Part shown: positions 7,590 to 15,987 of the stretch, piece by piece | Layout of the letters: each line of letters begins with the position of its first letter | Position numbering within the stretch: position 1 is the stretch's first letter | Assembly: GCA_937975735.1 (NCBI GenBank) | Contig: CALJUI010000454.1 | Location: 1-16,741, forward strand | DNA: 16,741 bases | Origin: an uncultured Rubrivivax sp. | GTDB taxonomy: Bacteria; Pseudomonadota; Gammaproteobacteria; Burkholderiales; Burkholderiaceae_C | Direction: 5' to 3' | Made by a program: the position numbers and the translations under genes | Notes under the pieces: model-generated | Seen by the model: only the letters and a program-made list of their open reading frames with translations | Databases searched by the model: none | Told to the model about the DNA's origin: nothing

Positions 7590-7784
7590 CTATTCGCCGG
7601 TGTCGAGCAGTTCGATGGCGCCAGTGGGATCGTGCTCGAGCAGACTGGCGACCCGTTCGTAGACGACGGCGTTGTCGTTCATCTGCAGCCTCAGCGCGGG
7701 GTTCTGCTCGCCGACGTTGCGGAAGAATCCGGCAGCGTCGCGCAGGAGGAGCACGGCCAGTTCGGCGTGTGTTGACGAGGGCAC
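7590..7784 (-). CDS. Small protein of unknown function, divergent from the STAND-TPR gene
   Basis: The 64 residues run from a GTG at 7784 to TAG and look protein-like rather than a shadow frame. They include an amphipathic helix (AELAVLLLRDAAGFFRNV), a turn (GEQNPAL) and a second amphipathic helix (VVYERVASLLEHDP). The composition is acidic with no arginine runs, unlike false frames in high-GC DNA. The frame stays open further upstream (GERDPDQ), so the true start is uncertain, and no strong ribosome site is seen. It is transcribed away from the STAND-TPR gene, with 82 bases between their starts. No function is assigned. The pairing suggests, but does not show, a joint role. Confidence 0.55.
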   Translation of the reverse strand: MPSSTHAELAVLLLRDAAGFFRNVGEQNPALRLQMNDNAVVYERVASLLEHDPTGAIELLDTGE

Positions 7785-7866
7785 TTGATCGGGGTCCCGT
7801 TCGCCAGATAGTCTACGTGCTCCTGGTTGCCGCGAGGATGCGGCGGATCGTCACGGAGCGCAGCAG

Positions 7867-10740
7867 ATGCCCCTCGGCCCACGCAACCGTCCCGGTAGCC
7901 GCGAGAAGAAACGGCCGTTCACCGATCGCGTCGGTTTCGTCGCCGCCTTCGATCGAGCCCTCGCCGAGCTCGAGCCGGGCGAAGGCGGCGCCTACAAGGT
8001 GCTCTTCTACTACGGTGTCGGCGGCATCGGAAAGACAGCGCTGCGGCGGCATCTGGGTGCGCGGCTGGCCCAGATCCCCGATGCCTGCGCAGCCACCATC
8101 GATTTCGAGTCGCCGTCTAACCGTGAGCCCGAGGGCGCACTGTTCCTGATGCGCAATGAGTTGAAGCGCAAGTACGGCTTCGGCTTTGCGCGCTTCGATC
8201 TGGCCTACGCCCTCTACTGGGAGCAAACCCACCCGCAGACGCCTTTGGCGCGGGCCGACCTGCCGGGTCTGGAAGAGGGCGACATCCTGCTCGACATCCT
8301 GCTCGCCGTCGAGGACGTTCCGGGCCTGGGCCTGCTGACCAAGATCCCGAAGGCGGTCGCCGGCATCGGCGGGATGGCCCTGGACTGGTGGCGGCGCCGA
8401 GGGGACGATCTGCGCGCCTTTGCCGAGCTCGAGCCGCAGCAGATGCTGGAGCGCCTGTCGATGTTCTGGGCGCTCGACCTGCGCCAGTCGCTCGAGGGCA
8501 CGGACCGCAAGGTCGTCCTCTTCCTGGACAGCTACGAGGCGCTCTGGCAGGCGCGCCGGGCCGAGCACCTGCGCTTCTCCGTCGACGAGTGGATCCGCGA
8601 GTGGGTGCTGCAATTGCCCGGGGTGCTGTGGGTGATCGGCGGCCGCGAGAAGCTGGCATGGAGCGAACTCGACAAGGACTGGGACGAGGCCCTGGCCCAA
8701 CACCAGATCGGCGCGCTGGCGGACGAGGATGCCCGGCGACTTCTGCAGACAGCCGGGGTGGATGCCGAGGCGATCCAGGACACCATCGTGAAAGGCGCGC
8801 AGGGCGTGCCGTTCCATCTGGACCTCGCCGTGGACACCTACTCGCGAATCAGGGACCAGGGCCGGGCCGCAATGCCGGAGGACTTCGCCGGCACACCGCG
8901 CGAGGTGCTGGACCGCTTCCTGAGGTACCTGGACCGCGACGAGCGGGAGACGCTCAACGTGCTGGCTGTCGCCCGGGTCTGGGACCGGCCGATGTTCGAG
9001 CGACTGGTGGCGGAGTTCCGGACGGGCTATCCGCCATCGGCGCTCGCGGACCTCAATCGGTTCTCGTTCGTCGAGGAAGCGTCGCCGGAGGGTTCCGGTG
9101 ACGAGCCCTGCTGGTCGATGCACGCCCTGATGTGCGAAGGCTTGCAGGACCACGGTGACCCCGGGCAGATCGCACGCGTGCATCGCTTCCTCTTCGATCA
9201 CTACCAGAGCCTGCTGGCGAGTTTCGAGGTCCGGTCCGTCGCCGACGCCCACGATCGGGCGCTGCGCGAGGCCTTCCACCACGGCGGGCAGGTGCTGGAG
9301 CCCGGCGACTTCATCGAGTGGTTCGCCCGCGCCCGAACGGTCTTCGTCGAGGCCGAGCGCAGCCGTGTGCTGATCCCGCTGCAGGAGCAGGTCGTCGCAC
9401 TGGCGGAGCAGGCGTTCGGGCCGCGCAGCGAAGAGGTCGCGAGGGCCCTCGACGAACTGGGGGAACAGTACGTGGACGAGGCCCGCTACGCCGACGCCGA
9501 GCCCGTCTACCGACATGCCTTGGGCGTGCGCGAGCGTCTGCCGGGGGACCACGCTGCAGACCTGGCGTCCTCGCTCAGCAACCTCGGAACGCTGTATCGC
9601 AAGCTGGGCCGCTTCGACGAGGCGGAGCCGCTGTGCCGGCGTGCGGTGGAGCTCGTGGAGCTGAAGCTAGCGGTCGACCATCCCTACGTGGCCGGCGCAA
9701 TCCGGTCGCTGGCCTCGCTGCAGCGGGAGCGGGGTTGCTTCGAGGAGGCGGAGTCCTTGCATCGCCGCGCGCTGTCCATCGAGGAACAGGCGCGCGGTGC
9801 AGATCAGCCGGGCGCCGCCGACATCCTCAACAGCCTAGCCGAGACTTGCCTCGATCAGCAGCGGCTCGACGAAGCCGAGACGCTGTTCCGGCGGGCGCTC
9901 GCGATCTGGAAGAAGACGCTGGGCGAGGCCCACCCCATGTACGCCACGGGATTGAACAACCTGGCCGTCATCCACGACTACCAGGGCCGGATCGGCGAGG
10001 CGGAAACGCTCTACCAGCAGTCGATCACCCTGGACGAGCGCCACTACGGCCCGCGCCACCCGCGCGTCGCGAACTCGCTCAACAACCTGGGGACGCTCTA
10101 CTACGAACGGGGGCGCGCGGAAGAGGCGCTCCCGTTGTTCGAGAGGGCGCTGTCGATTCGAGAGGACGTGCTTGGCGAGCATCACCTCAAGGTCGCCGGG
10201 ACGGCGAACAACCTCGCGATGACCCACAGCCAGCTGGGTCGCCACGACCAGGCGGAAGCGCTGCTGCTGCGGGTGCGAGGCATCGAGGAACGGTCAAGAG
10301 GGGCCGACCATCCCGACGTCGCCAACACCATGAACAACCTGGCTAGCGTATACGCGGAGCAGGCCCGGGCGGACGAGGCCGCCGCGCTGTACCTTGAGGT
10401 GGTGTCGATCCAGGACCGTGTGGGCCTGCCACCGGCGACGCTGGCCGACGCCCTGGAGGGCTTGGCGAGGTTGCGTGAGGGCCAGGGCCGCCTGGACGAG
10501 GCGCAGGGCCACTACCAACGCGCGATCGACGCCCGCGCCCAGCAGGGCGCGGACCCGCCTCTGGCGGTGGCGCTCAACAACCTGGCCTGGCTGTACATGA
10601 AGCAGGCCCGCTTCAGTGATGCGGAGCCGTTGCTTGTCCAAGCGCTCGAGATCCTCGACGACCAGCTGGGTCCGGATCACCCGACAAGCGCACAGTTGAG
10701 AGAGAACCACAAGCGCTGCAGGCAGCGGACGCCCCCCTGA
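7867..10740 (+). CDS. STAND-type P-loop NTPase with C-terminal TPR repeats
   Basis: This 957-residue protein looks cytoplasmic, with no signal peptide or membrane helix. A short N-terminal segment leads into a P-loop NTPase: Walker A GVGGIGKT (50-57), Walker B KVVLFLDS (215-222, Asp221), a likely sensor arginine in VIGGRE (260), and a GVPFHLDLAV motif (313-322) like the GxP motif of NB-ARC/STAND ATPases. A winged-helix-like region with SMHALMCEGLQDH (417-429) follows, then an alpha-helical linker. Ten TPR units of about 42 residues fill 528-943, of the kinesin-light-chain type (LNNLA...YxxxGRxxEAExLxxRAL). STAND proteins are molecular switches: ligand binding to the repeats triggers ATP-dependent oligomerisation. 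Relatives act as transcriptional regulators, signalling scaffolds or antiphage sensors. No effector domain is seen at the N-terminus, so an output partner would have to be separate. The ATG at 7867 has a modest CGGAG site. Confidence 0.9.
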   Translation: MPLGPRNRPGSREKKRPFTDRVGFVAAFDRALAELEPGEGGAYKVLFYYGVGGIGKTALRRHLGARLAQIPDACAATIDFESPSNREPEGALFLMRNELKRKYGFGFARFDLAYALYWEQTHPQTPLARADLPGLEEGDILLDILLAVEDVPGLGLLTKIPKAVAGIGGMALDWWRRRGDDLRAFAELEPQQMLERLSMFWALDLRQSLEGTDRKVVLFLDSYEALWQARRAEHLRFSVDEWIREWVLQLPGVLWVIGGREKLAWSELDKDWDEALAQHQIGALADEDARRLLQTAGVDAEAIQDTIVKGAQGVPFHLDLAVDTYSRIRDQGRAAMPEDFAGTPREVLDRFLRYLDRDERETLNVLAVARVWDRPMFERLVAEFRTGYPPSALADLNRFSFVEEASPEGSGDEPCWSMHALMCEGLQDHGDPGQIARVHRFLFDHYQSLLASFEVRSVADAHDRALREAFHHGGQVLEPGDFIEWFARARTVFVEAERSRVLIPLQEQVVALAEQAFGPRSEEVARALDELGEQYVDEARYADAEPVYRHALGVRERLPGDHAADLASSLSNLGTLYRKLGRFDEAEPLCRRAVELVELKLAVDHPYVAGAIRSLASLQRERGCFEEAESLHRRALSIEEQARGADQPGAADILNSLAETCLDQQRLDEAETLFRRALAIWKKTLGEAHPMYATGLNNLAVIHDYQGRIGEAETLYQQSITLDERHYGPRHPRVANSLNNLGTLYYERGRAEEALPLFERALSIREDVLGEHHLKVAGTANNLAMTHSQLGRHDQAEALLLRVRGIEERSRGADHPDVANTMNNLASVYAEQARADEAAALYLEVVSIQDRVGLPPATLADALEGLARLREGQGRLDEAQGHYQRAIDARAQQGADPPLAVALNNLAWLYMKQARFSDAEPLLVQALEILDDQLGPDHPTSAQLRENHKRCRQRTPP
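9448..10695 (+). repeat. Ten tandem TPR units (126-base period)
   Basis: The array encodes TPR units of about 42 residues each; units 8 and 9 are slightly shorter (about 41 and 40). Most begin with LNNLA or LNNLG-like residues and carry GRxDEAExL. The units differ clearly at the nucleotide level, so the array is old and not a recent expansion. Confidence 0.8.
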
Positions 10741-11248
10741 CAGGCGATTGAATCGAGCGGTGGCACTGCGGGTCCGTGGTCCGCATCGCTGGTGTCGACC
10801 TGGACTCGCGCGCAGGTCTTCCCGGCTTTCCTGACTGCAAGGCGCTGGAGTTGCGTCGCATCGTCGGGACCGCACGTACGCTGGCATGGGCCGGCGGCGT
10901 GCGCATGATCGCGGACGGCTGGCATGTTTCGGTGGCGGCGGTCGTCCTGCGGCCGAGCGCCACCAGCCGAAACTCCCTGAACGGAGCCCCGTCCTTGGGC
11001 GCCGGTTCTTCCCAGATGGTGGTGCGAGGACTCGTGGGCTCTTCGGTGACCTGCCCCGGTGGTCCCGGCATGGTGCGGACATCTCGCCGGGTGGACGACT
11101 CGGGCCGGTGGTGCTAAACACGCCTTCACCGCGCTTGGACGAATGGACCTGCTCCAGAGTTCGAAACCGCGCCCGACAGGCAGTTCGTTCCAGCGTCACT
11201 CGAGGAGGACTCCGCCGCCCACGCGGAGGAGACGCAAAGGGGAACGCC
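10741..11248. other. 508-base gap with no assignable gene
   Basis: A 113-codon frame on the plus strand (10776-11117) and longer frames on the minus strand are open, but none shows a signal peptide, membrane segment, family motif or good ribosome site. Purine-rich GAGGAGG near 11202 and GGAGGAG near 11225 precede the next gene. They may be leader sequence or act for an unseen short peptide. No promoter could be assigned. Confidence 0.4.
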
Positions 11249-11956
11249 ATGAACATGAATGCCGCCCGCTTGCTGATCGCCAGCGCCATGCTGCCCGCCA
11301 TCGCGACCGCCGGGGTACTCGACGATCTGGTGGACAAGACCAAGGACCGCGTGGAGCACACCATCGCCGACCCGCTGAGCAAGGGCGCGTCACCGCCCGT
11401 CGACGGCGCCGCAGCAGCGTCGGAGCCGCACGAATCCGGTACGGCCGCTGCGTCGACCGCTGCCGGCGTGCAGGGTGCGCAAATCGACGGCGTGCGGCTT
11501 GGCATGCGGCTCGACGAGGCACTGCAGCAATTGCGCGAGCACGGATTCACGATGCGGCGTCCCAGTGCGGCCAGCCCCAAGCTGGGCGTGACGGTCAAGG
11601 GTCGCGGACCGATGCCCGACGGCCTGGCCCCTGCACAGATCACGCTGCGCTCGATGAACGACGTCGTCTACTGGGTCAACAAGACCGCTTCGTACATACC
11701 AGGCCGGATGTCCAAGCCGGTCGACCTGGCGACTCTGCGCAATCGCCTGCGCGAAACCCACACCGATCGGTTCGACACGCGCTACAGCGAGACCGCGCTC
11801 AATGGCGAGTTGCTGCACTTCGACGACACGTCGCCGCCGCCCTACAACCGCCGGATCCTGACCCCGCATGCATCGGTCGCGCTGAACGAGGGGCGCGGCA
11901 TGCTGATGTTCCGCATCACGATGGAGTGGAAGGACCTCGTCGGCGCCAACTGGTGA
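11249..11956 (+). CDS. Exported protein of unknown function
   Basis: This 235-residue protein begins with a signal peptide (MNMNAARLLIASAMLPAIAT, likely cut at ATA/G near residue 22), so it is probably periplasmic. A helical, low-complexity Ala/Ser/Pro linker follows to about residue 75. A compact domain then opens with IDGVRLGMRLDEALQQLREH. Gly-Met followed by a helix of this type recurs in small periplasmic proteins in which the segment packs against a beta sheet. The rest, to GANW at the C-terminus, resembles nothing I can name. The ATG at 11249 is chosen because AAAGGGGAA precedes it and the export signal starts there; the frame is open much further upstream. A remnant of a SulP gene follows directly. 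Confidence 0.7.
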   Translation: MNMNAARLLIASAMLPAIATAGVLDDLVDKTKDRVEHTIADPLSKGASPPVDGAAAASEPHESGTAAASTAAGVQGAQIDGVRLGMRLDEALQQLREHGFTMRRPSAASPKLGVTVKGRGPMPDGLAPAQITLRSMNDVVYWVNKTASYIPGRMSKPVDLATLRNRLRETHTDRFDTRYSETALNGELLHFDDTSPPPYNRRILTPHASVALNEGRGMLMFRITMEWKDLVGANW

Positions 11957-12187
11957 CGGCGCCAGCGCGTTGGCGCATTCGGGATTCGCCGGCTCGAGCT
12001 GTTCGACGACTCCGGCCTCAACGCGCTGGAGCATCTGCACCGCACACTGCAGTGGCGCGGCATTGCGCTCGTGCTGGCGCATGTCAACGAACAGCCGCTG
12101 TCGCTGATCCGGCGCGGCGGCTTCGACGCCACCGTCGGCAGCGACAACATCGTGCCGACGGTAGCGGCGGCGTTCGCCGACGAAGCT
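11957..12187 (+). pseudogene. Remnant of a SulP anion transporter C-terminal STAS domain
   Basis: From 11999 the frame reads LFDDSGLNALEHLHRTLQWR, then GIALVLAHVNEQPLSLIRRG and GFDATVGSDNIVPTVAAAF. This is the characteristic end of a SulP-family sulfate/bicarbonate transporter: the DSxGLxALExLHxxL helix, the LVLxxVNEQPLxLxRRxGF segment and a closing xDNIxPxxxAAF. Nothing of the roughly 450-residue membrane part precedes it. The same frame is closed at 11954 by the stop of the exported protein, and no start codon or ribosome site precedes the homologous part. It is best read as a decayed gene fragment left by deletion or rearrangement. The frame stays open beyond 12187 but loses similarity. 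Confidence 0.75.
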
Positions 12188-12437
12188 GGCAGTCCGGCGG
12201 CCTGGCGCGTTGGGGCGACTGGATCTGGCCGCTGCTGCAGGCCACCCGCGAGTCCAGCGCCGAACACACGTCAAGCATCACCAAGGTCTCCAGCGCGGCC
12301 CAGTCCGGCGGGCCGCGAGGTGACTACCTCGTTCGCAAATCCGGCAAGTGATGTGATCAGGGCACGCGGCGGCGGCGGGCCGGCGTGCCGCCCGCCCACC
12401 GTGATGGCCACGAAGCCGATCGGCTACGCTGCGGGCG
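12188..12437. other. 250-base spacer between the SulP remnant and the EamA transporter
   Basis: The plus-strand frame of the remnant stays open but its translation turns to arginine/proline-rich shadow sequence. No hairpin followed by a T-tract and no strong promoter was seen. The EamA gene must be expressed from here or by read-through. Confidence 0.3.
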
Positions 12438-13313
12438 ATGCAAACCGCCTCCGACGCCTCGATCGGTCGTGCCGCGGGTTGGATGGCCGGCTGGCTGACG
12501 CTGATGGTCGTGATTGCCGTGGCGGGGCGCGAGGCCGCGCGCGAGCAGTCGGAGTTGACGCACATGCTGCTGCACTCCACCCTAGGCATGGCTATTCTGT
12601 GGAAGCACGTGCTCCACGAGGTCGGCCTGACTGCGGTCAGGATCCGTTCGCTGCCCCGGCATGTGCTGCGCAACGCCGTCCACTATGCCGCGCAGTACGG
12701 TTGGTTCGTGGCCCTGACCCTGATCCCGCTCGCGCAGGTGGTGTCGATCGAATTCACGATGCCGATCTGGTCGGCAGCGCTCGCGGTGCTCTTTCTCGGC
12801 GAACGCATGAGCGGTCGGAAGTGGTTCGCCGTGCTGCTGGGGCTGGTGGGCGTGGCGGTGATCGTGCGGCCCGGCACGGGCGAACTCGACGCCGGGCAGC
12901 TGATCGCGCTGGCCTCCGCGCTGGGGTTCGCGATCTCGATCGTGCTTGTGAAGTCGCTTACCCGCACCGACGCGGCGGTGGCGATCAGCTTCTGGATGCT
13001 GGTGGTGCAGAGCGCGATCGGGCTCGTCCCGGCGCTGATGGTCTGGCAATGGCCGTCGGCGACCGCCTGGGGCTGGGTGCTGGTGGTGGCCTTCTGCGGC
13101 ACCTACTCGCACTACTGCTTCGCCAGCGCGATGCGGCATGCGGACGCGACGGTCGTCGTGCCGATGGACTTCCTGCGCGTGCCGCTGACCGCGCTCGTGG
13201 GCTGGCTGGCGTACTCGGAGCGGCTGGACCTGTTCACGGCGATCGGTGTCGGCCTGATCCTCGCCGGCAACGTGCTGAACCTGTTTCGTTGGCCGGTCCG
13301 GCGCAAGGCATGA
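12438..13313 (+). CDS. EamA/DMT-superfamily inner-membrane transporter
   Basis: This 291-residue protein has about nine or ten transmembrane helices arranged as two EamA repeats, the plan of drug/metabolite transporters (RhaT-like exporters of metabolites or amino acids). Typical features are PLAQVVSIEFTMPIWSAALA with FLGERMSGRKW in the first repeat, GLVGVAVIVRPGTGELD, and HADATVVVPMDFLRVPLTAL with a short loop before the last helix in the second. The length is normal for the family. The ATG at 12438 fits the N-terminal extent of the family, although no strong ribosome site is obvious. The substrate cannot be inferred: neighbours are a remnant and a damaged truD, so there is no pathway context. 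Confidence 0.88.
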   Translation: MQTASDASIGRAAGWMAGWLTLMVVIAVAGREAAREQSELTHMLLHSTLGMAILWKHVLHEVGLTAVRIRSLPRHVLRNAVHYAAQYGWFVALTLIPLAQVVSIEFTMPIWSAALAVLFLGERMSGRKWFAVLLGLVGVAVIVRPGTGELDAGQLIALASALGFAISIVLVKSLTRTDAAVAISFWMLVVQSAIGLVPALMVWQWPSATAWGWVLVVAFCGTYSHYCFASAMRHADATVVVPMDFLRVPLTALVGWLAYSERLDLFTAIGVGLILAGNVLNLFRWPVRRKA

Positions 13314-13368
13314 AGTGCGCCGGAGCCGCCCCCTTGTCGGACGTGTCGGCACGGCCTGAAGGGCCCCC

Positions 13369-14336
13369 TCATTCCGCAGCCGCAGACTCGTTCTCCGTGT
13401 GCCGGTCAGGCTCCGTGGTGCACAGGATCTCGGCCAGAACGGAAGTGGCGTAGACCCCGGCGGGCAAGGAGAACCTGAGCACCAGCTGATGGGCTTGCGG
13501 CCAACCCCACGCCATGTCCACCGGGGTCGCCACCAGGGCGCGGCGCTCCTGATCCAGACCGGCGTGTTCCATGCCGTCGCACAAGGTGGCGTGACGTTCG
13601 GCGCCCCCGCTTTCCAGGGCCTGCGCTTGATCGGTCGTCGTCACGCGGCCGCGGCCCCAGAGCGGTCCGGTGGGCCGGCCCGCCTCGTCCATCACGTCAC
13701 CGGCCAGGGTCTTGCCCCAGAGTCTGAGCTGAATGCGCTGCGCCAGCACTTCGTTGAAGACAAAGGAGCGCACCGCCGACAGGTAGATGCCCTTCTTCTT
13801 CGGGTTGCGCACGCGGATCTCGCGCGCCAGCATGGCCCGCCCCTGTTCGACATTGCCGCCCTCGAAGCCGAGACGCTGGGCACCGAAGTAGTTGGGCACG
13901 CCCTGTGACGCAACGGCCTGGAGATTGGCCTCCAGGGCCTTCATGGCGTCAGGGTCGCCGGTCGCGTCACGCAGCACGATGCGGAACCGGTTGCCCTGCA
14001 GATCACCGGGGCGCAGCTTCTTCAGGTGGCGGCTCTGGCGCAGGACCTTGAATTCCGGGTGCTGCAGCTGGGTCAGGTCGGGCGTCTCACCCTTCGGCAG
14101 ATAGATGCTGAACCACTGACGGGTGATGGCATAGCGGTCCTTGAGTCCTGCATAGCCCACGTCCCTGTCCATCACGCCGGCCGCCGCGGCCAGCTGCTGG
14201 GCGACGAAAGCGGTGTTGGCACCGTTCTTCTCGATGTCCAGCCAGATGTGTTCTCCCTCACCGCGGGGCAGCTGCCGCCACTGGCCGGATAAGCGGTGGG
14301 CCACTGCGGCAGGGTCGTGTATTGAGCGTCGGTCAT
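13369..14336 (-). pseudogene. truD: tRNA pseudouridine(13) synthase TruD, apparently frameshifted and internally shortened
   Basis: TruD converts U13 of certain tRNAs to pseudouridine. Core motifs are intact: GYAGLKDRYAITRQWFS with the catalytic Asp in KDR, KLRPGDLQGNRFRI, VPNYFGAQRLGFEGGN, and the C-terminal LPAGVYATSVLAEI. The N-terminus is broken. From the ATG at 14336 one frame reads MTDAQYTTLPQWPTAYPASG, typical of the family, but GEGEHIWLDIEKNGANTAFV continues in another frame. The usual PEDFxVxExL motif between them is absent. This fits a deletion of about 46-52 bases (not a multiple of three) near 14265-14285. A second shortfall of about 25 residues lies before PTGPLWGRG (around 13675-13700). 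Translation from the GTG at 14304 would skip the lost motif. Function is doubtful, and an assembly error is possible. Confidence 0.75.
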
Positions 14337-14622
14337 GAGCGGTCTGATGGCCCCAACTGTAGAGGCAGGACGCGCTGCCTGGCCGACGAAGGGCAGTCCA
14401 GGCACGGGCTCGCTCCCTACCTGCCTGCCTTGATCAGCTGTACCCGATGCGACTTCAACGGAAGCCGATGCGCGCTACGAGAGGCGGCTTGCGGGAGGCG
14501 AAGTCAACTCACGGACTCGGCCAGGCGCCGTCGTTCGAGTCCGCCGGGCGAGGGTCAGCAACGAGAGTGAACGCCGACCTTGGATCTTGCGTCTGTCAGC
14601 GGCCTGCCTCTGCGCTCGCGCT
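14337..14622. other. Gap between truD and the FRG-domain gene
   Basis: This 286-base gap has no gene. AGGCAG-GACGCG-CTGCCT (14363-14380) can form a six-pair hairpin just upstream of the truD ATG. No T-tract follows it in either direction. The rest shows no recognisable element. Confidence 0.35.
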
Positions 14623-15486
14623 CTAGAGGAGTTGCGTGCAAAGCGCTTCGAACTCCCAGCGCAAATAGCGCTGCAGACCAACGAAGTCCGGGAAGAGAGT
14701 CTTGGCGCTTATGCCCTTGTATGTCTCGAGGTACTTCAGGATGTCGCCTTTTCGGTCGGCGCGAATCACATGGCGACCGAACGATTGCCCCGTGTTCTCC
14801 CCACCGTGCTTCATTGTCGCGAGCCTCCAGAGCAGTTGGGCGTGATCTGACTGCGCGTTGACGCAGGCCGTTAGCCTTCCTCTCTGCGCCGCAAGTCTTG
14901 GGCTCTGAATTGGCTCAACCACTGCGAGGTACGGCATGCCCCATTTCTGGTGGTACTCCGGCGGTGCGTTGCCGATCGACTCTTCGACCAGTTTCCGCAC
15001 TTGCGCAGAAGGCATGTCGCTCGGTGTCAGGTCAAGCATCGATTCGTCAAGGAACCATATTTCAGCGTCCTTCTGTGGACTCGACGCACACGCGAAGAAG
15101 GTCGCAATCCATACGCTCTCGGTCCAGTCAAGCAGTCGAGTCGGGACCTCGTAGTGCTGCATCAGACTGAGCACTTCAAGTCTTGACTTGCCGATAAGTT
15201 CGCCGCTCAACGGCATATCTTGAGACAGGCCTCGCATCTGCGAACAGTGCGTCCGAAACCCATCTAGCAACTTGGTCTCAAGGAGAACTACCGCCTGATG
15301 ATTGACGGGCTGATTTCCGTTTCGCGTGTCCCGCGCAAGCCTCGGTTCCAGATTCTTGAACTCCTCACATTGCCCTCGAAAGAGCATGGGGCCGCACGAG
15401 GCGTTCAACCGCTCCAGATGGTCGCCCCAAGTCATGAGGTCCGAGACGGAGTTGATCTGAGCTCGGGTCAGCGTTGTGAGGTTCAT
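14623..15486 (-). CDS. FRG-domain protein
   Basis: This 287-residue protein has the FRG domain. The namesake MLFRGQ (34-39) is followed by LEPRLAR, and the main signature LSLMQHYEVPTRLLDWTESV lies at 106-125. A FFACASS segment and a later QRGRLT (201-206) follow, and the end carries GISAKTLFPDFVGLQRYL, usual for the family. The FRG domain is widespread in bacteria and phages and its biochemical activity is not securely established. No signal peptide or membrane segment is seen, so it is probably cytoplasmic. The ATG at 15486 is chosen because similarity starts close after it; the ribosome site is weak. Hand-counted GC is 52-60% in sampled lines against about 72% in the neighbouring nucleosidase, which suggests horizontal acquisition. 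It stands alone. Confidence 0.85.
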   Translation of the reverse strand: MNLTTLTRAQINSVSDLMTWGDHLERLNASCGPMLFRGQCEEFKNLEPRLARDTRNGNQPVNHQAVVLLETKLLDGFRTHCSQMRGLSQDMPLSGELIGKSRLEVLSLMQHYEVPTRLLDWTESVWIATFFACASSPQKDAEIWFLDESMLDLTPSDMPSAQVRKLVEESIGNAPPEYHQKWGMPYLAVVEPIQSPRLAAQRGRLTACVNAQSDHAQLLWRLATMKHGGENTGQSFGRHVIRADRKGDILKYLETYKGISAKTLFPDFVGLQRYLRWEFEALCTQLL

Positions 15487-15987
15487 CGCTATTGCGTCCC
15501 GGTGCGCTGGCGCGTGGCAACAGAATGATGACTGTAGCCGACCGCATTCGCTGCCCTGCAGTCTTCGACGTTGTGAGTTCCGCCGGCAGCAATGGGTCGG
15601 GTGTGCTCGTTCGCGCGACAAGGAAGCAGTCGTAGGGGTGGCCTTCGCCGAAGCCCAGCGTTCCAGGGCCGCTGAACCTCGCATTGCCGCCATTCGTGCC
15701 AGCGCCAGTCGCGGCACCCAGCGACTCCTTGATGGTGGCGAGCGTGAGTAGGCCCGACGGCGGCGACCGGCTCCTCACGCTGCATTGCCGACAGTCGCGG
15801 TACATCAGCGTGCGGCGGCCCAGAGTCCAACGGTCTTCGGTTCGCGGCCCGATGAGGAATGCACCGGGCCGCGGCCCGGGATCGAGTGCGTCGCATTGTG
15901 CATCCACGCAGCCGAGTTCAGGCGACCTGCATCGCGCCTGGGCCGCTGCTGCCGAGCTGCTCGCACGGGACAAATCGACGCGCCAAT
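15487..15987. other. 501-base gap with unexplained open frames
   Basis: A minus-strand frame stays open across 15540-15880. It contains stretches such as GLLTLATIKESLGAATGAG and FGEGHPYDCFLVARTSTPDP, more protein-like than ordinary shadow frames. It has no clear start of its own: the open frame begins inside the nucleosidase gene and runs into the FRG gene. I do not recognise a family and do not call a gene. It may be a relic or a dispersed repeat. It also includes the promoter region of the FRG gene, where no convincing -35/-10 pair was found. Confidence 0.35.

Noticed and set aside
7813..9552. A 579-codon minus-strand frame opposite the STAND-TPR gene
   Set aside because: It is the complementary shadow of a strongly supported gene, a common artefact in high-GC DNA, and it has no domain motifs.
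9448..10695. CRISPR-like or recent tandem repeat
   Set aside because: The 126-base periodicity comes from diverged TPR protein repeats; there are no identical short repeats with spacers.
12071..13453. A 460-codon plus-strand frame overlapping the EamA gene
   Set aside because: Only its first part (SulP STAS remnant) has protein similarity; the rest is a shadow of the EamA transporter in another frame.
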